Assembly: GCF_014635545.1 (NCBI RefSeq) | Contig: NZ_BMDA01000001.1 | Span: 1,008,739-1,072,738 of the forward strand | Direction: 5' to 3' | Origin: Acinetobacter courvalinii | GTDB taxonomy: Bacteria > Pseudomonadota > Gammaproteobacteria > Pseudomonadales > Moraxellaceae | DNA length: 64,000 nucleotides | Part shown: piece after piece, positions 24,592 to 33,964 of the stretch | Position numbering within the stretch: the first letter of the stretch is position 1 | How the letters are laid out: every line of letters begins with the position of its first letter | The notes under the pieces: generated by a model | Databases searched by the model: none | The model's input: the letters and a program-made list of their open reading frames with translations, nothing else | Told to the model about the DNA's origin: nothing | Made by a program: the position numbers and the translations under genes

Positions 24592-26165
24592 GACTGAGCC
24601 TCCCCAGCTTTTGCTTCGAGTTTTTCGAAGTGATATTTACCTGTATGTAACGAACTTGGACCTAAACGCGCAAATTTGATCATTAAGTACATTTCGATAA
24701 TCAGCAGTACGGTATAGAACGCAGCCAGCGCAATAATTGAACCCCATACATCGCCTGTACTGATACTTGAAGCAGACAGGTGTGTTGGTAAGATTTCACC
24801 AATCGACCACGGTTGACGACCGCCTTCAGCTACATACCAACCTGTTTGAGCTGCAATCCATGGGAGCGGGAGAGCAAACAAAGCAAATTTGAGTAACCAA
24901 GGTTTATCTTCGGCATTCCGTTTTGCCACGGACCAGGTTGCTAAAAGGAAGAGCAATAACATCAGGAAGCCAGAAGCCACCATCGCACGGAAGGAGAAGA
25001 ACAGAGCAGCGACATTTGGAATAGTATCTTTGGTCGCGGCTTGGATATGTTCTTCAGTTGCATCAACCACATTTGGAGAATATTTTTTCAAGAGTAGGCC
25101 ATAACCTAAGTCTTTCTGATTTTTCTCAAATGAAGCCAATAAGTCAGGAGAACGGTCACCCGCACGCAGTTTTTCTAACTCGCTATAAGCCACCATACCG
25201 TTACGGATACGCACTTCATGTTCTTTCATCAAGTCACGTAAACCAGTCACTTCTTTGTCTGTAGAACGCGTAGCAATAATCCCCATCACATAAGGAATTT
25301 TAATCGCATAATCGGTACGCATTTCCTGCTGATTTGGGAGACCAAATAAGGTAAATGCAGCAGGTGCCGGTTCGGTATGCCATTCAGCTTCGATTGCAGC
25401 AAGTTTGGTTTTTTGAACATCACCGAGTTCATAGCCTGATTCATCACCAAGCAATATTACAGAAAGTGTTGACGCTAAACCGAAGATGGCAGCAATCGCG
25501 AATGAACGACGTGCAAACGGTAAGTCACGTTTCTTTAATAGGTAGTAGCTCGAGATCGCAAGGACGAAGATCGCACCTGTGACATAACCCGCTGAAACGG
25601 TATGCACAAACTTCACCTGAGCAACCGGGTTGAAGATCAACGCACCGAAGTCCACCAATTCCATACGCATGGTTTCGTAGTTAAATGCAGCACCGACCGG
25701 GTTTTGCATCCAACCATTGGCGATCAGAATCCATAAGGCAGACATATTCGAACCAATTGCAACCAGCCAAGTCACACCTAAATGCTGGACTTTAGACAGG
25801 CGATCCCATCCAAAGAAGAACAAACCGATAAAGGTGGATTCAAGGAAGAAGGCCATCAAACCTTCAATGGCAAGCGGGGCACCGAAAATATCGCCGACAT
25901 AGTGAGAATAATAGGCCCAGTTGGTCCCAAACTGGAATTCCATGGTCAGACCAGTGGTTACACCTAGGGCAAAGTTAATCCCGAAGAGTTTCCCCCAGAA
26001 TTTGGTCATGTCCTTATAGATTTCCTTGCCAGAAATCACATAGGTGGTTTCCATAATGGCAAGGATAAAAGCCAGACCTAAAGTAAGAGGGACGAAAAGA
26101 AAGTGATACATTGCGGTCATTGCAAATTGGAACCGCGAAAGATCGACCACGCTTTCAGAAATCAT
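24588..26165 (-). CDS. cydA: Cytochrome bd oxidase subunit I
   Basis: 525-residue inner-membrane subunit that holds haems b558, b595 and d. The axial His is in [13 protein letters not shown] (H21), and the conserved GRQPW with [12 protein letters not shown] and the long Q-loop insertion (about 250-390, containing [13 protein letters not shown]) point to the long-Q-loop type found in E. coli. ATG at 26165 has GGAG eight bases upstream and overlaps the cydP stop as TGATG; the annotated-style TTG one codon earlier is less likely. Confidence 0.97.
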   Translation of the reverse strand: MISESVVDLSRFQFAMTAMYHFLFVPLTLGLAFILAIMETTYVISGKEIYKDMTKFWGKLFGINFALGVTTGLTMEFQFGTNWAYYSHYVGDIFGAPLAIEGLMAFFLESTFIGLFFFGWDRLSKVQHLGVTWLVAIGSNMSALWILIANGWMQNPVGAAFNYETMRMELVDFGALIFNPVAQVKFVHTVSAGYVTGAIFVLAISSYYLLKKRDLPFARRSFAIAAIFGLASTLSVILLGDESGYELGDVQKTKLAAIEAEWHTEPAPAAFTLFGLPNQQEMRTDYAIKIPYVMGIIATRSTDKEVTGLRDLMKEHEVRIRNGMVAYSELEKLRAGDRSPDLLASFEKNQKDLGYGLLLKKYSPNVVDATEEHIQAATKDTIPNVAALFFSFRAMVASGFLMLLLFLLATWSVAKRNAEDKPWLLKFALFALPLPWIAAQTGWYVAEGGRQPWSIGEILPTHLSASSISTGDVWGSIIALAAFYTVLLIIEMYLMIKFARLGPSSLHTGKYHFEKLEAKAGEAQS

Positions 26166-26356
26166 CAACGTGTCTCCTGAGTTTTAGACATGTCACCAGC
26201 AATACGCTCGGCAACTTCATTGTTAAAATCTTTTGGAATCGTAGGGGCGTCAAACCAGATGTGTTTAATCACCAAGAGAAGTACAACTTTAATAATAAGA
26301 ATAATCGTGATTTCTCGGATGAGCCGCCGATTTGGATCTTGAGAACTCGTGTTCAT
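26165..26356 (-). CDS. cydP: Cytochrome oxidase putative small subunit CydP
   Basis: 63 residues with one membrane helix ([21 protein letters not shown]) preceded by a basic RRLIRE. This small gene upstream of cydA matches the CydP family described in proteobacterial cyd operons. GAGG nine bases before ATG 26356 defines the start. It is the first gene of the operon cydP-cydA-cydB-cydX-ybgE. Confidence 0.82.
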   Translation of the reverse strand: MNTSSQDPNRRLIREITIILIIKVVLLLVIKHIWFDAPTIPKDFNNEVAERIAGDMSKTQETR

Positions 26357-26490
26357 AGAACTTAGCCTCATACACATTTTAAAAGATGTAAAACATTATT
26401 AAATAAAAAGTATTAAAAATAAACCTTTAAGTATTTTAAAATAATTTATTTTAAATAGTATATTAAAAACAATAACTTATATTTATTTTT

Positions 26491-26637
26491 GATTAAAAAT
26501 TAAAATATTTTATTTAACCGACTAAAATAATTGGAATTAACTTTTAAATCTGATTAAAACAGTTGTATTTATAATATTAAACCTGATTAAAAAGCTATGA
26601 TTTAAAATAAATTAAATAAAAATTAAACCAACTAAAA
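26491..26637. repeat. Spaced GATTAAAA-like direct repeats upstream of the cyd operon
   Basis: Octamers GATTAAAA (26491, 26552, 26585), GACTAAAA (26520) and AACTAAAA (26630) recur with starts 29, 32, 33 and 45 bases apart, several with a preceding C-C or C-T. Three helical turns would be about 32 bases. The region is AT-rich, so chance repetition is possible. Confidence 0.35.
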
Positions 26638-26759
26638 TAGTATGAATATAAAATATATAATATATACATAGGCTTATCATTTTAGTGATCAATTTAAAAT
26701 ATTTTTACGATCTCATTTTTATAAAACCTAGTATTTAGCTTGGATTTATTTGCAAAAAT

Positions 26760-26773
26760 GTGATCAACATCAC
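26760..26773. promoter_or_regulatory. FNR/ANR-like palindrome GTGAT-N4-ATCAC
   Basis: GTGATCAACATCAC has the TGAT-N4-ATCA core of FNR-family sites with G/C instead of T/A at the ends. It is about 400 bases upstream of cydP and in the only gap from which the oxygen-responsive cyd operon can be transcribed. The remaining gap (26378-26909) shows no gene. Confidence 0.4.
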
Positions 26774-26909
26774 TTTTGTTTTTTTTGGATTTCTAGATCA
26801 CGAATCATTTAAAAAAGGAAGGTACAAATCTAAACTTTTTATTGTGTACTTTTGTAACAATGTGTTTGGTTTGCGCTTAAAGTTCGTTTTAAACGTTATC
26901 GGGGGAGTT

Positions 26910-27533
26910 TTAGTCTGGAGTAAACAGATTATTGGAAAGCGAAATCTTCTTGGCAAGATAGTGCGAATTTGATTTTTGACTGATCAGCAACACTTGTGAC
27001 TGCAATTCAAGTTCGCCGTATTCGGGTTCAACCTGTACATAATACAGTTGTCCGAATTCATCACGAACACGCGCCTGAGCTGAAAAACCTGGACGGGCAT
27101 TACCTGTTGAGATCGTTGCGAGCCGGCCCACCAGATTGGTATGGGTATGGATGACTTTGGGTTTAATGACCTGATCCAGACAGTGAATCATAAACACGGT
27201 AAAGAAGATGTCGATGACCAGCGCAGGAACAAATAAATAATAGGGTGAAATAAAGTAATGTTGTAAGGCGAAGAACGACAGTTCCAGAAAATAGCCTGCA
27301 AAACTAAAGTTAATCAGTAAGAAAACAAAAATCAGGTATTTGGAAAACTTTACATCCAGCAAAGGTGAGTGCAGTAACCATTCCGGTGTCAGTTTCTTCA
27401 CCAGATGACTTGGACGTAAACCAATAAAGATACCAATGGTTTCTGCAATGCTGAGCACAATCAAAGCCACGACGCTCATATGAAATGGCATCAGGTAGTA
27501 GTTGAGAAAAAACTCAGTCATTGCAGAATTCAT
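26910..27533 (-). CDS. Membrane protein with C-terminal OB-like domain (YqiJ-like)
   Basis: 207 residues. Three hydrophobic segments (about 19-38, 67-90 and 97-120) are followed by a soluble beta-rich C-terminal region (LVGRLATISTGNARPGFSAQ, then RVRDEFGQLYYVQVEPE), which is the NfeD/OB-like fold of the YqiJ (DUF1449) proteins. In other bacteria YqiJ lies beside flotillin-like YqiK; no flotillin gene is adjacent here. Function in membrane organisation is inferred from the family. Confidence 0.72.
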   Translation of the reverse strand: MNSAMTEFFLNYYLMPFHMSVVALIVLSIAETIGIFIGLRPSHLVKKLTPEWLLHSPLLDVKFSKYLIFVFLLINFSFAGYFLELSFFALQHYFISPYYLFVPALVIDIFFTVFMIHCLDQVIKPKVIHTHTNLVGRLATISTGNARPGFSAQARVRDEFGQLYYVQVEPEYGELELQSQVLLISQKSNSHYLAKKISLSNNLFTPD

Positions 27534-27543
27534 GATTTAAGCA

Positions 27544-27864
27544 TCAATCAATATAGATACCACCATCCGAGTGCACTTCCAGATTTACTTTTTCAAGAAA
27601 TTCACCCAGACAGGGACCTGAAATACATTCACCTGTCTCGACAGAAAATAATGCACCGTGAGTAGAACACTGGATATATTCGCGATCCTGATCCAGAAAC
27701 TGGTTTTCCAAAAACTCAAGTTCTGTTTGCAAATGCGGGCAAACATTCTGATAGGCATAAAAACTGCCATCTTTTTGAGTAATGAAAATGGTGGTCCCTT
27801 TCATCGTATCGTATGCACGAGACTCACGCTCCGGGACTTCTTCAGTCATGCAAATCTTTTCCAT
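27544..27864 (-). CDS. Rieske [2Fe-2S] domain protein
   Basis: 106 residues, a single Rieske ferredoxin-like domain with the ligands C42-x-H44 (NVCPHLQTEL) and C66-x2-H69 (QCSTHGALF). Its GxC(I)SGP stretch after the second box (TGECISGPCLG) is family-like. It likely carries electrons to an unidentified oxygenase or reductase in the cytoplasm. ATG at 27864 is one base past the kinase stop (TAACATG), so translation is coupled to the PfkB gene. Confidence 0.88.
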   Translation of the reverse strand: MEKICMTEEVPERESRAYDTMKGTTIFITQKDGSFYAYQNVCPHLQTELEFLENQFLDQDREYIQCSTHGALFSVETGECISGPCLGEFLEKVNLEVHSDGGIYID

Positions 27865-27865
27865 G

Positions 27866-28879
27866 TTAAGCACATTCCTGTTGAGCTTTTTTAAATTGTT
27901 CTAAAAGTTCTGCGTAGTTTTCGACACTTAGACGTGGACCAAATTGTGCTACAACTTCGCTAGAGATTAAAATAGCAAGTTGAGCGGCAGCTTCCAAGCT
28001 TAAACCTGCATTAATTGCATACAGGAACGCACCTGAGAATGCATCACCCGCGCCGTTAGTATCGACGGCTTCCACTGCACGGCCATTGACATGGAACTGA
28101 TGGGCTGCATCTACAATCACTGCACCTTTGGCTCCTTGCGTGATCACAAGCTGCTGGTTTTTTAATTTCAGCATTTCGATTGCAGCTTCAAGATTTTCTG
28201 TCTCGGTGAACATCAGTGCTTCCTGTTCGTTACAGAACAGCAAGTCAACGCCATCATCGAGTAGTTCTTCCAGACCTGATCGTGCATATTGCACCATTGC
28301 AGGATCAGAAAGCGACAGGGCAATTTTAACACCGTGTGCTTTGGCCAGCGCGCGTGCCTGCTTTACGGCGATGCGTGCCGAATCACTGGTCGATAAATAA
28401 CCTTCGATATATAACCATTTCGCTGTTTTTAACGGTTCAAAGTCAATCTGTTCAGCGGTCAGTTCAGCAGTAATACCGAGATAAGTTTGCATGGTGCGTT
28501 CAGAATCTGGGCTAATCAGTACCATACAAGTGCCTGTTACGCCTTCACTGATAGATTGGGTGGCTGTTTGGATACCTGCTTCGTTTAAACCGCTTAAATA
28601 GATTGAACCAAGGTCATCGTTACCGACACGGCAACCATAAAATGCAGTACCGCCTAAAGCACTAAAAGCAACGCTGGTGTTCGCTGCCGAACCGCCACTG
28701 GCTTGGCCTTTATAGCTTTGGGTCGCTTGTAATTTTTGATATAAATTTGCCTGTGTTTCGCCATCGGCTAAATGCATTGTGCCTTTTGGCAATCCTTGTT
28801 GCGTTAGAAACTCATTTGAAACCTTAAATTCCTGGTCAATGAGTGCATTACCAATTGCAAAAAGATCAACAGTTGCCAT
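27866..28879 (-). CDS. PfkB-family sugar/nucleoside kinase (adenosine kinase-like)
   Basis: 337 residues from the ATG giving MATVDLFAIGNALIDQEF. The G-G-S-A-A-N-T motif (QASGGSAANTSVAF) and the catalytic DTNGAGDAFSGAFL identify the ribokinase/PfkB superfamily; the overall layout with the AIGNALID start and QTYLGITAEL fits the adenosine kinase-like group. Substrate not proven. The open frame extends 34 codons upstream but that part is not family-like. First gene of the kinase-Rieske-yqiJ-like unit. Confidence 0.83.
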   Translation of the reverse strand: MATVDLFAIGNALIDQEFKVSNEFLTQQGLPKGTMHLADGETQANLYQKLQATQSYKGQASGGSAANTSVAFSALGGTAFYGCRVGNDDLGSIYLSGLNEAGIQTATQSISEGVTGTCMVLISPDSERTMQTYLGITAELTAEQIDFEPLKTAKWLYIEGYLSTSDSARIAVKQARALAKAHGVKIALSLSDPAMVQYARSGLEELLDDGVDLLFCNEQEALMFTETENLEAAIEMLKLKNQQLVITQGAKGAVIVDAAHQFHVNGRAVEAVDTNGAGDAFSGAFLYAINAGLSLEAAAQLAILISSEVVAQFGPRLSVENYAELLEQFKKAQQECA

Positions 28880-29309
28880 GTTTGTCATCACAGTAAAAAT
28901 CAAAAAGCAAAGTTTACACCAATGCTCAGGATTACAATAGTTTGTTGAAGAAAATTCAGCAAATCGTGGCATTACAGTCAAATCAAGATAATCAGATGAG
29001 CAAGATTGGCTTCAAGAGAACCGATCTATCTTTCTAGGAGTAGAGCCAATCATAAATAATGGCTTATTTTGAGTGACTTAATCTATTCACAGATACTGCA
29101 CCAGCCGCTGATTCCTATTAAAGTCAGGGTGATCAATCTGTTGGAATAGCACAGGGTAATTTCTAGAAGATTTTAGGAAATGCTGTTTTCGCTTAGGCGC
29201 TGCATTTTTCTACAAAAATAGAGTAATTTACATGGATATCGATACGTATTCTTCGGTAGACTCTCTATAATCAATCGTAATGATTTAATAGAGATAAATT
29301 GGAGATCAC
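28880..29309. other. Divergent promoter region, no gene seen
   Basis: About 430 bases between the leftward kinase and the rightward M16C peptidase. It contains the long-range inverted pair GATTGGCT/AGCCAATC (about 29003 and 29045). No small gene found. Confidence 0.45.
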
Positions 29310-32249
29310 ATGACTGTAGATGTTACTGAAAGCATTACCCAAACTATTCATCCCGCGTTTCAGCTATTACGTCAACACCATGTAGAAGCACTCGATATTC
29401 AAGTTTCAGAATATAAGCATAAAGTAACTGGTGCAGTTCACTATCATTTGGCCACCAATCACGATGAAAATGTATTCTTGGTGGCATTTAGAACCCAGCC
29501 TATGGATTCAAAAGGAACGGCACATATTTTAGAGCATACCGCATTATGTGGTTCCGAGAAGTTTCCGGTACGCGATCCGTTTTTCCTGATGATCCGTCGT
29601 TCGCTGAATACTTTCATGAATGCTTTTACTGCGGCAGACTGGACCGCTTATCCTTTTGCAACCCAAAACAAAAAAGATTTTCAAAACTTACTGTCTGTTT
29701 ATTTAGATGCCGCTTTTGCTGCCAATCTGAACCCTTTAGACTTTGCTCAAGAAGGGATCCGCATCGAGCTTGAAAATGATCAGGCGGTTTACAAAGGTGT
29801 GGTCTTTAATGAAATGAAAGGCGCGATGAGCTCTCCAACCGATCAGCTCTATCATCAACTTGCGCACCATTTGTTCCCGGAAACAACTTATCACTATAAC
29901 TCTGGTGGTGATCCGAAAGACATTCCAGATTTAAGCTATGAGCAACTGGTTGATTTCTATAAAACCCATTATCACCCAAGTAATGCCGTATTCATGACCT
30001 TTGGTAACCAAAGTGCATATGACCTGCAAGAACAGTTTGAGACGTTGGCATTACATAAATTTTCTCAAGGTACAACCTTATACTCAAAACCTGAGAAGCG
30101 TTTAACGGCTCCAGTCGAAGTAACTGAAAGCTATGCGGTTGATAGTGAAGACCTAAAAGATAAAACCTACCATGTGATGTCATGGTTGTTGCCTGAAACC
30201 AGTGATACCAAACTACGTCTAGGGATGCGTCTGGTTGAAGGGATTTTATTAGAAAATTCGGCTTCGCCATTACGTCACTATCTGGAAACCTGTGGTTATG
30301 CACAATCAACAGGTCCTTTAATGGGCGTTGATGACAGCAATTTTGAAATGACCTTCTATTGTGGTGTTCAAGGTTCAAATGCTGAACATGCAGAAACCTT
30401 TAAAAATGGCATTCTGGATATTCTGAAAGAGGTGGCTTCCAAGCCGGTTGATACTGATTTTGTCGATGCCATCCTGCATCAAATCGAATTACATCAACGT
30501 GAAATTAATGGTGATGGTACGCCGTATGGACTCAGCCTGATCTTAAATGGATTGGGCAGTGCCATTCACCATAGTGATCCGGTGCATGTCTGGGACGTGG
30601 ATTCTGCGATTGAACAAGTCAAAGAAGAGTTGAAAGACCCGATGTGGTTATCAAACCTGATTCAAACGCACTTGCTGGATAATCTGCACCGTGTACAAAT
30701 GACCTTGGTTCCGGATGCAACCAAATCGGTGAAAGAGCAACAGGCAGAACAGGCGCGACTGGCTGACATTACTGCAACTTTAACCGATGCACAGAAAGTC
30801 GAGATTGAAGAAAAAACCGCAGCATTAAAACAGCGTCAGGATACCCCCGATAATCTTGAGCTACTACCAAAAGTCGGTCTGGAAGATGTCCCGGCCGAGT
30901 TGCAGATCGTTCAAGGCCAGTTGCGTGAAATTATCTGTAATGGTCTGGATACCCCATTAAACCTATATCATGCGGGTACCAATGGGATTTACTATCAACA
31001 GGTATTGATTCAGATCCCGGATGAGATTGTTCAGTCACCTTACTTCAACTTGCTGTCTATCCTGATGGGTGAGGTCGGTGCTGGTGAATATGATTATCTT
31101 GAATTCCAGCAGATTCAGACAGCCGTCAGTGGCGGTTTGGGCATGGGCGCTTCTTTGCGCAGTAAGGTCGACGACAAAGACCGGATCAGTGCATGGCTCA
31201 CTTTAACTACCAAATCGTTAACACAAAAACTGGATGCCATTCAATTATTGAAACTTGCTTTTGAGCAGCTCCGTTTTGATGAAAAAGATCGCATTATTGA
31301 ATTATTACAGCAGCGTAAAACGCGTTGGCAGTCACGTTTGTCTGGTTCTGGTCATAGCTATGCGATGCAGGCTGCTTCTCGACAAATGAGTGCCTTGGCG
31401 CGCCGTGATTATCATAACACCGGCTTGGGTGCATTAAACTGGCTCAGTGACTTGGTGACCAAAATTGATCAGGATGATGCAGCTTATCAAGCATTGATTG
31501 GCGAGTTGCAGGCGATTCACCGCAAGTTACTACAAGCGCCTAAACAATTCCTATTGGTCTGTGAAGAACATCAATCAGACCGTTTGGTTGAAGAAGTGCA
31601 AAATGTCTGGGACAAACTGGCTGTTGATCAGGCACCTGTAAGTTTAACGGCAGTTGAACAGGTCAATACTTCAGACGATGAAGCCTGGTTGATTCAAGCC
31701 AATGTTCAATTCTGCGCGTCAGCCTATCAGGCTGTGGATGTTGCACACCCGGATGCTGCACCATTAATGGTGTTAGCTGCTTATTTACGCAATGGCTTCC
31801 TGCATAGTGCCATTCGTGAAAAAGGCGGTGCCTATGGCGGTGGTGCAAGCTATGATGGTAACGCATGTTCGTTCCGTTTCTATAGCTACCGTGATCCACG
31901 CTTAGCTGAAACGTTTAATGATTTTGAAGCCAGTGTGCAATGGTTAATCAATACCGAGCAACAGCCACATCAACTTGAAGAAGCGATTCTGGGCTTAGTT
32001 GCAAGTATGGATAAACCTGGTTCTCCGGCGGGTGAAGCAATTACGGCATGTTATGCATTGCTACATGCACGTACGCCAAAATTCCGCAAGATTTTGCGTG
32101 AACGTTTGTTAAATGTGAATCTGGATGATTTACAACGCGTTGCCAAACAGTACTTATTGGCTCAAAAACCTGTGAAAGCTGTGGTGGCGCCATTTGCGAA
32201 ACGTGAAGAATTGCAGAAACTTGGGTTTAGCATCAAGCAAGTCAATTAA
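29310..32249 (+). CDS. M16C insulinase-family metallopeptidase (PreP-like)
   Basis: 979 residues. The inverted zinc site is H72-x2-E75-H76 (AHILEHTALCG), with the third ligand E168 in FNEMKGAMSS. Four M16 domains in one chain with a central linker are typical of presequence protease (PreP) relatives, which close like a clamshell around unfolded peptides. The C-terminal half keeps the REKGGAYGGG loop. No signal peptide is visible, so it is probably a cytoplasmic oligopeptidase. GGAGATCAC precedes the ATG; pldA follows after 20 bases. Confidence 0.92.
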   Translation: MTVDVTESITQTIHPAFQLLRQHHVEALDIQVSEYKHKVTGAVHYHLATNHDENVFLVAFRTQPMDSKGTAHILEHTALCGSEKFPVRDPFFLMIRRSLNTFMNAFTAADWTAYPFATQNKKDFQNLLSVYLDAAFAANLNPLDFAQEGIRIELENDQAVYKGVVFNEMKGAMSSPTDQLYHQLAHHLFPETTYHYNSGGDPKDIPDLSYEQLVDFYKTHYHPSNAVFMTFGNQSAYDLQEQFETLALHKFSQGTTLYSKPEKRLTAPVEVTESYAVDSEDLKDKTYHVMSWLLPETSDTKLRLGMRLVEGILLENSASPLRHYLETCGYAQSTGPLMGVDDSNFEMTFYCGVQGSNAEHAETFKNGILDILKEVASKPVDTDFVDAILHQIELHQREINGDGTPYGLSLILNGLGSAIHHSDPVHVWDVDSAIEQVKEELKDPMWLSNLIQTHLLDNLHRVQMTLVPDATKSVKEQQAEQARLADITATLTDAQKVEIEEKTAALKQRQDTPDNLELLPKVGLEDVPAELQIVQGQLREIICNGLDTPLNLYHAGTNGIYYQQVLIQIPDEIVQSPYFNLLSILMGEVGAGEYDYLEFQQIQTAVSGGLGMGASLRSKVDDKDRISAWLTLTTKSLTQKLDAIQLLKLAFEQLRFDEKDRIIELLQQRKTRWQSRLSGSGHSYAMQAASRQMSALARRDYHNTGLGALNWLSDLVTKIDQDDAAYQALIGELQAIHRKLLQAPKQFLLVCEEHQSDRLVEEVQNVWDKLAVDQAPVSLTAVEQVNTSDDEAWLIQANVQFCASAYQAVDVAHPDAAPLMVLAAYLRNGFLHSAIREKGGAYGGGASYDGNACSFRFYSYRDPRLAETFNDFEASVQWLINTEQQPHQLEEAILGLVASMDKPGSPAGEAITACYALLHARTPKFRKILRERLLNVNLDDLQRVAKQYLLAQKPVKAVVAPFAKREELQKLGFSIKQVN

Positions 32250-32269
32250 AAGAAAAATTGGAGAAATCT

Positions 32270-33436
32270 ATGGCGTTCAAATCTTTTGAGCGTAGTTATC
32301 TGGAGCTAAGTGTCCTGACGATACTTGGCTTGACTACATCGCTGGCACACGCGGAAGCGACTGCACCTGCCAGTCCTGCAACCGCGGATGCGTGTGTGGC
32401 CTTGGCTTCAAATGCTGAGCGTCTGGCATGTTATGATGCACTTTTTAAGGCACCGGTGGTGATCCAGTCACAACTGCAGGCGCCAGAACCCGCGGTCGCT
32501 GTGGCGGCCGCACCAGCTGCAGCCAGTACGGTGAGAGCTCAACCTGAATCTTTAAAAGAAAAAGTGGTTCAGAAGGTGAGTGATCTGCATATTTTGGGCG
32601 CTGCGCCAAAGTTTGATCCGAATGTCTCTTTGCTGGATCGCCGTTGGGAACTCTCAGAAGACAGCAAGTTGGGTACATGGAATATCCGTGCCTATCAACC
32701 TGTGTATTTGTTGCCTGTATTCTGGACCAGCGACAAAAATGAATTTCCGAGTAGTCCAAATCCTGAAAATACGGTCAAAGACAAGCAAGAACTCACTTCG
32801 AGCGAAGCCAAGTTTCAGATCTCATTCAAGACCAAGGCCTGGGAAAATATCTTTGGCGATAATGGCGATCTCTGGTTAGGCTATACCCAGTCCTCACGTT
32901 GGCAAGTCTATAATTCGGATGAGTCGCGACCTTTCCGTGAGACCAATTACGAGCCTGAAGCCAGCTTGATGTTTAGAACCAATTATGAAATTTTGGGTCT
33001 GAATGCGCGCTTGCTTGGGGTGACCTTGAATCACCAGTCCAATGGCCGTTCTGATCCGTTATCGCGGAGCTGGAACCGTGTGATTTTTAATCTTGGTTTT
33101 GAAAAAGATAACTTTGCACTGATGTTGCGTCCTTGGTATCGCGTTGAAGAAGATGCTAAAGATGACAATAACCCGGATATTAAAGATTATATTGGTCGTG
33201 GCGATTTAACCGCATTTTACCGGAAGGGCGATAACGACTTTTCTCTGATGTTGCGTCACTCCTTAAAAGGTGGTGATCGTTCACACGGTGCGGTGCAGTT
33301 TGACTGGGCATTCCCGATCACAGGGAAGTTGCGTGGTCATTTGCAACTATTTGACGGTTATGGTGAAAGTCTGATTGATTACAACCATCGTGCAACCTAT
33401 GCGGGCTTGGGTGTTTCTTTGATGAACTGGTATTAA
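32270..33436 (+). CDS. pldA: Outer-membrane phospholipase A
   Basis: 388 residues with a signal peptide (about 1-30, SLAHAEA), an Ala/Pro-rich N-terminal extension (35-85) and a C-terminal 12-strand barrel ending in an aromatic (NWY). The catalytic segment NHQSNGRSDPLSRSWNR holds the His-x-Ser pair and the Asn typical of OMPLA. It hydrolyses phospholipids in the outer leaflet when the barrel dimerises with calcium. GGAG eight bases before ATG 32270 sets the start. The N-terminal extension with DACVALASNAERLACYD is not in E. coli PldA. Confidence 0.88.
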   Translation: MAFKSFERSYLELSVLTILGLTTSLAHAEATAPASPATADACVALASNAERLACYDALFKAPVVIQSQLQAPEPAVAVAAAPAAASTVRAQPESLKEKVVQKVSDLHILGAAPKFDPNVSLLDRRWELSEDSKLGTWNIRAYQPVYLLPVFWTSDKNEFPSSPNPENTVKDKQELTSSEAKFQISFKTKAWENIFGDNGDLWLGYTQSSRWQVYNSDESRPFRETNYEPEASLMFRTNYEILGLNARLLGVTLNHQSNGRSDPLSRSWNRVIFNLGFEKDNFALMLRPWYRVEEDAKDDNNPDIKDYIGRGDLTAFYRKGDNDFSLMLRHSLKGGDRSHGAVQFDWAFPITGKLRGHLQLFDGYGESLIDYNHRATYAGLGVSLMNWY

Positions 33437-33964
33437 ATGAGTTTACATATTCCAGAACCCTTATTACAGCTTGAAGCAAATTGTGGGGTGTTTGCCCTAT
33501 GGCTGATCTTAAAGCAATATCAAACTCATATTGATATTGCTGACCTGATCCAACTGTGTGGTCATGATCGTATAGATGGCACATTCACGATTGCGTTGGC
33601 TGTAGCTATGAAAAAATTAGATTATACCGTCTCTTTTTATAGTGCACCTGATCCCAATATCGATAAAAATGAAGAGCAGTATTATGTTGAGGCACAGCGT
33701 CTCGGTATTCCTGTTGAGGCTGCCTTAACATATGCTGAAATTCAGCATGCTTTTGAACGTGGTCATTTTGTGATTGTGTTTTACGACACCTTGCAAGGAG
33801 TGGGCAACCAGTCCTTGCTGTATTCAATTGATGAACAGGAAGTCAGTTTCTGTGATCATTTTGATGTGATGTCTAAAGCCGTATTCGAACAACAACGCCA
33901 AGCTGATGGCATCTGTCAGCAGGTGATCGTAATTGAGCAGCCTACTCATGCTTATCCAATCTGA
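33437..33964 (+). CDS. C39-peptidase-like protein
   Basis: 175 residues. C16 in LEANCGVFALWLILKQY and H110 in RGHFVIVFYD are arranged like the Cys-His pair of C39 (bacteriocin-processing type) papain-like folds. It lacks the transporter part of C39 ABC exporters and has no signal peptide. Whether it is an active peptidase is unclear. Its ATG follows the pldA TAA directly, so it is translated with pldA. Its last 13 bases overlap the 3' end of the convergent trkH-like gene. Confidence 0.62.
   Translation: MSLHIPEPLLQLEANCGVFALWLILKQYQTHIDIADLIQLCGHDRIDGTFTIALAVAMKKLDYTVSFYSAPDPNIDKNEEQYYVEAQRLGIPVEAALTYAEIQHAFERGHFVIVFYDTLQGVGNQSLLYSIDEQEVSFCDHFDVMSKAVFEQQRQADGICQQVIVIEQPTHAYPI

Noticed and set aside
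26760-26972. 70-residue plus-strand ORF upstream of cyd
   Set aside because: It overlaps the 3' end of the yqiJ-like gene in antisense and the FNR-like site, and has no ribosome binding site.
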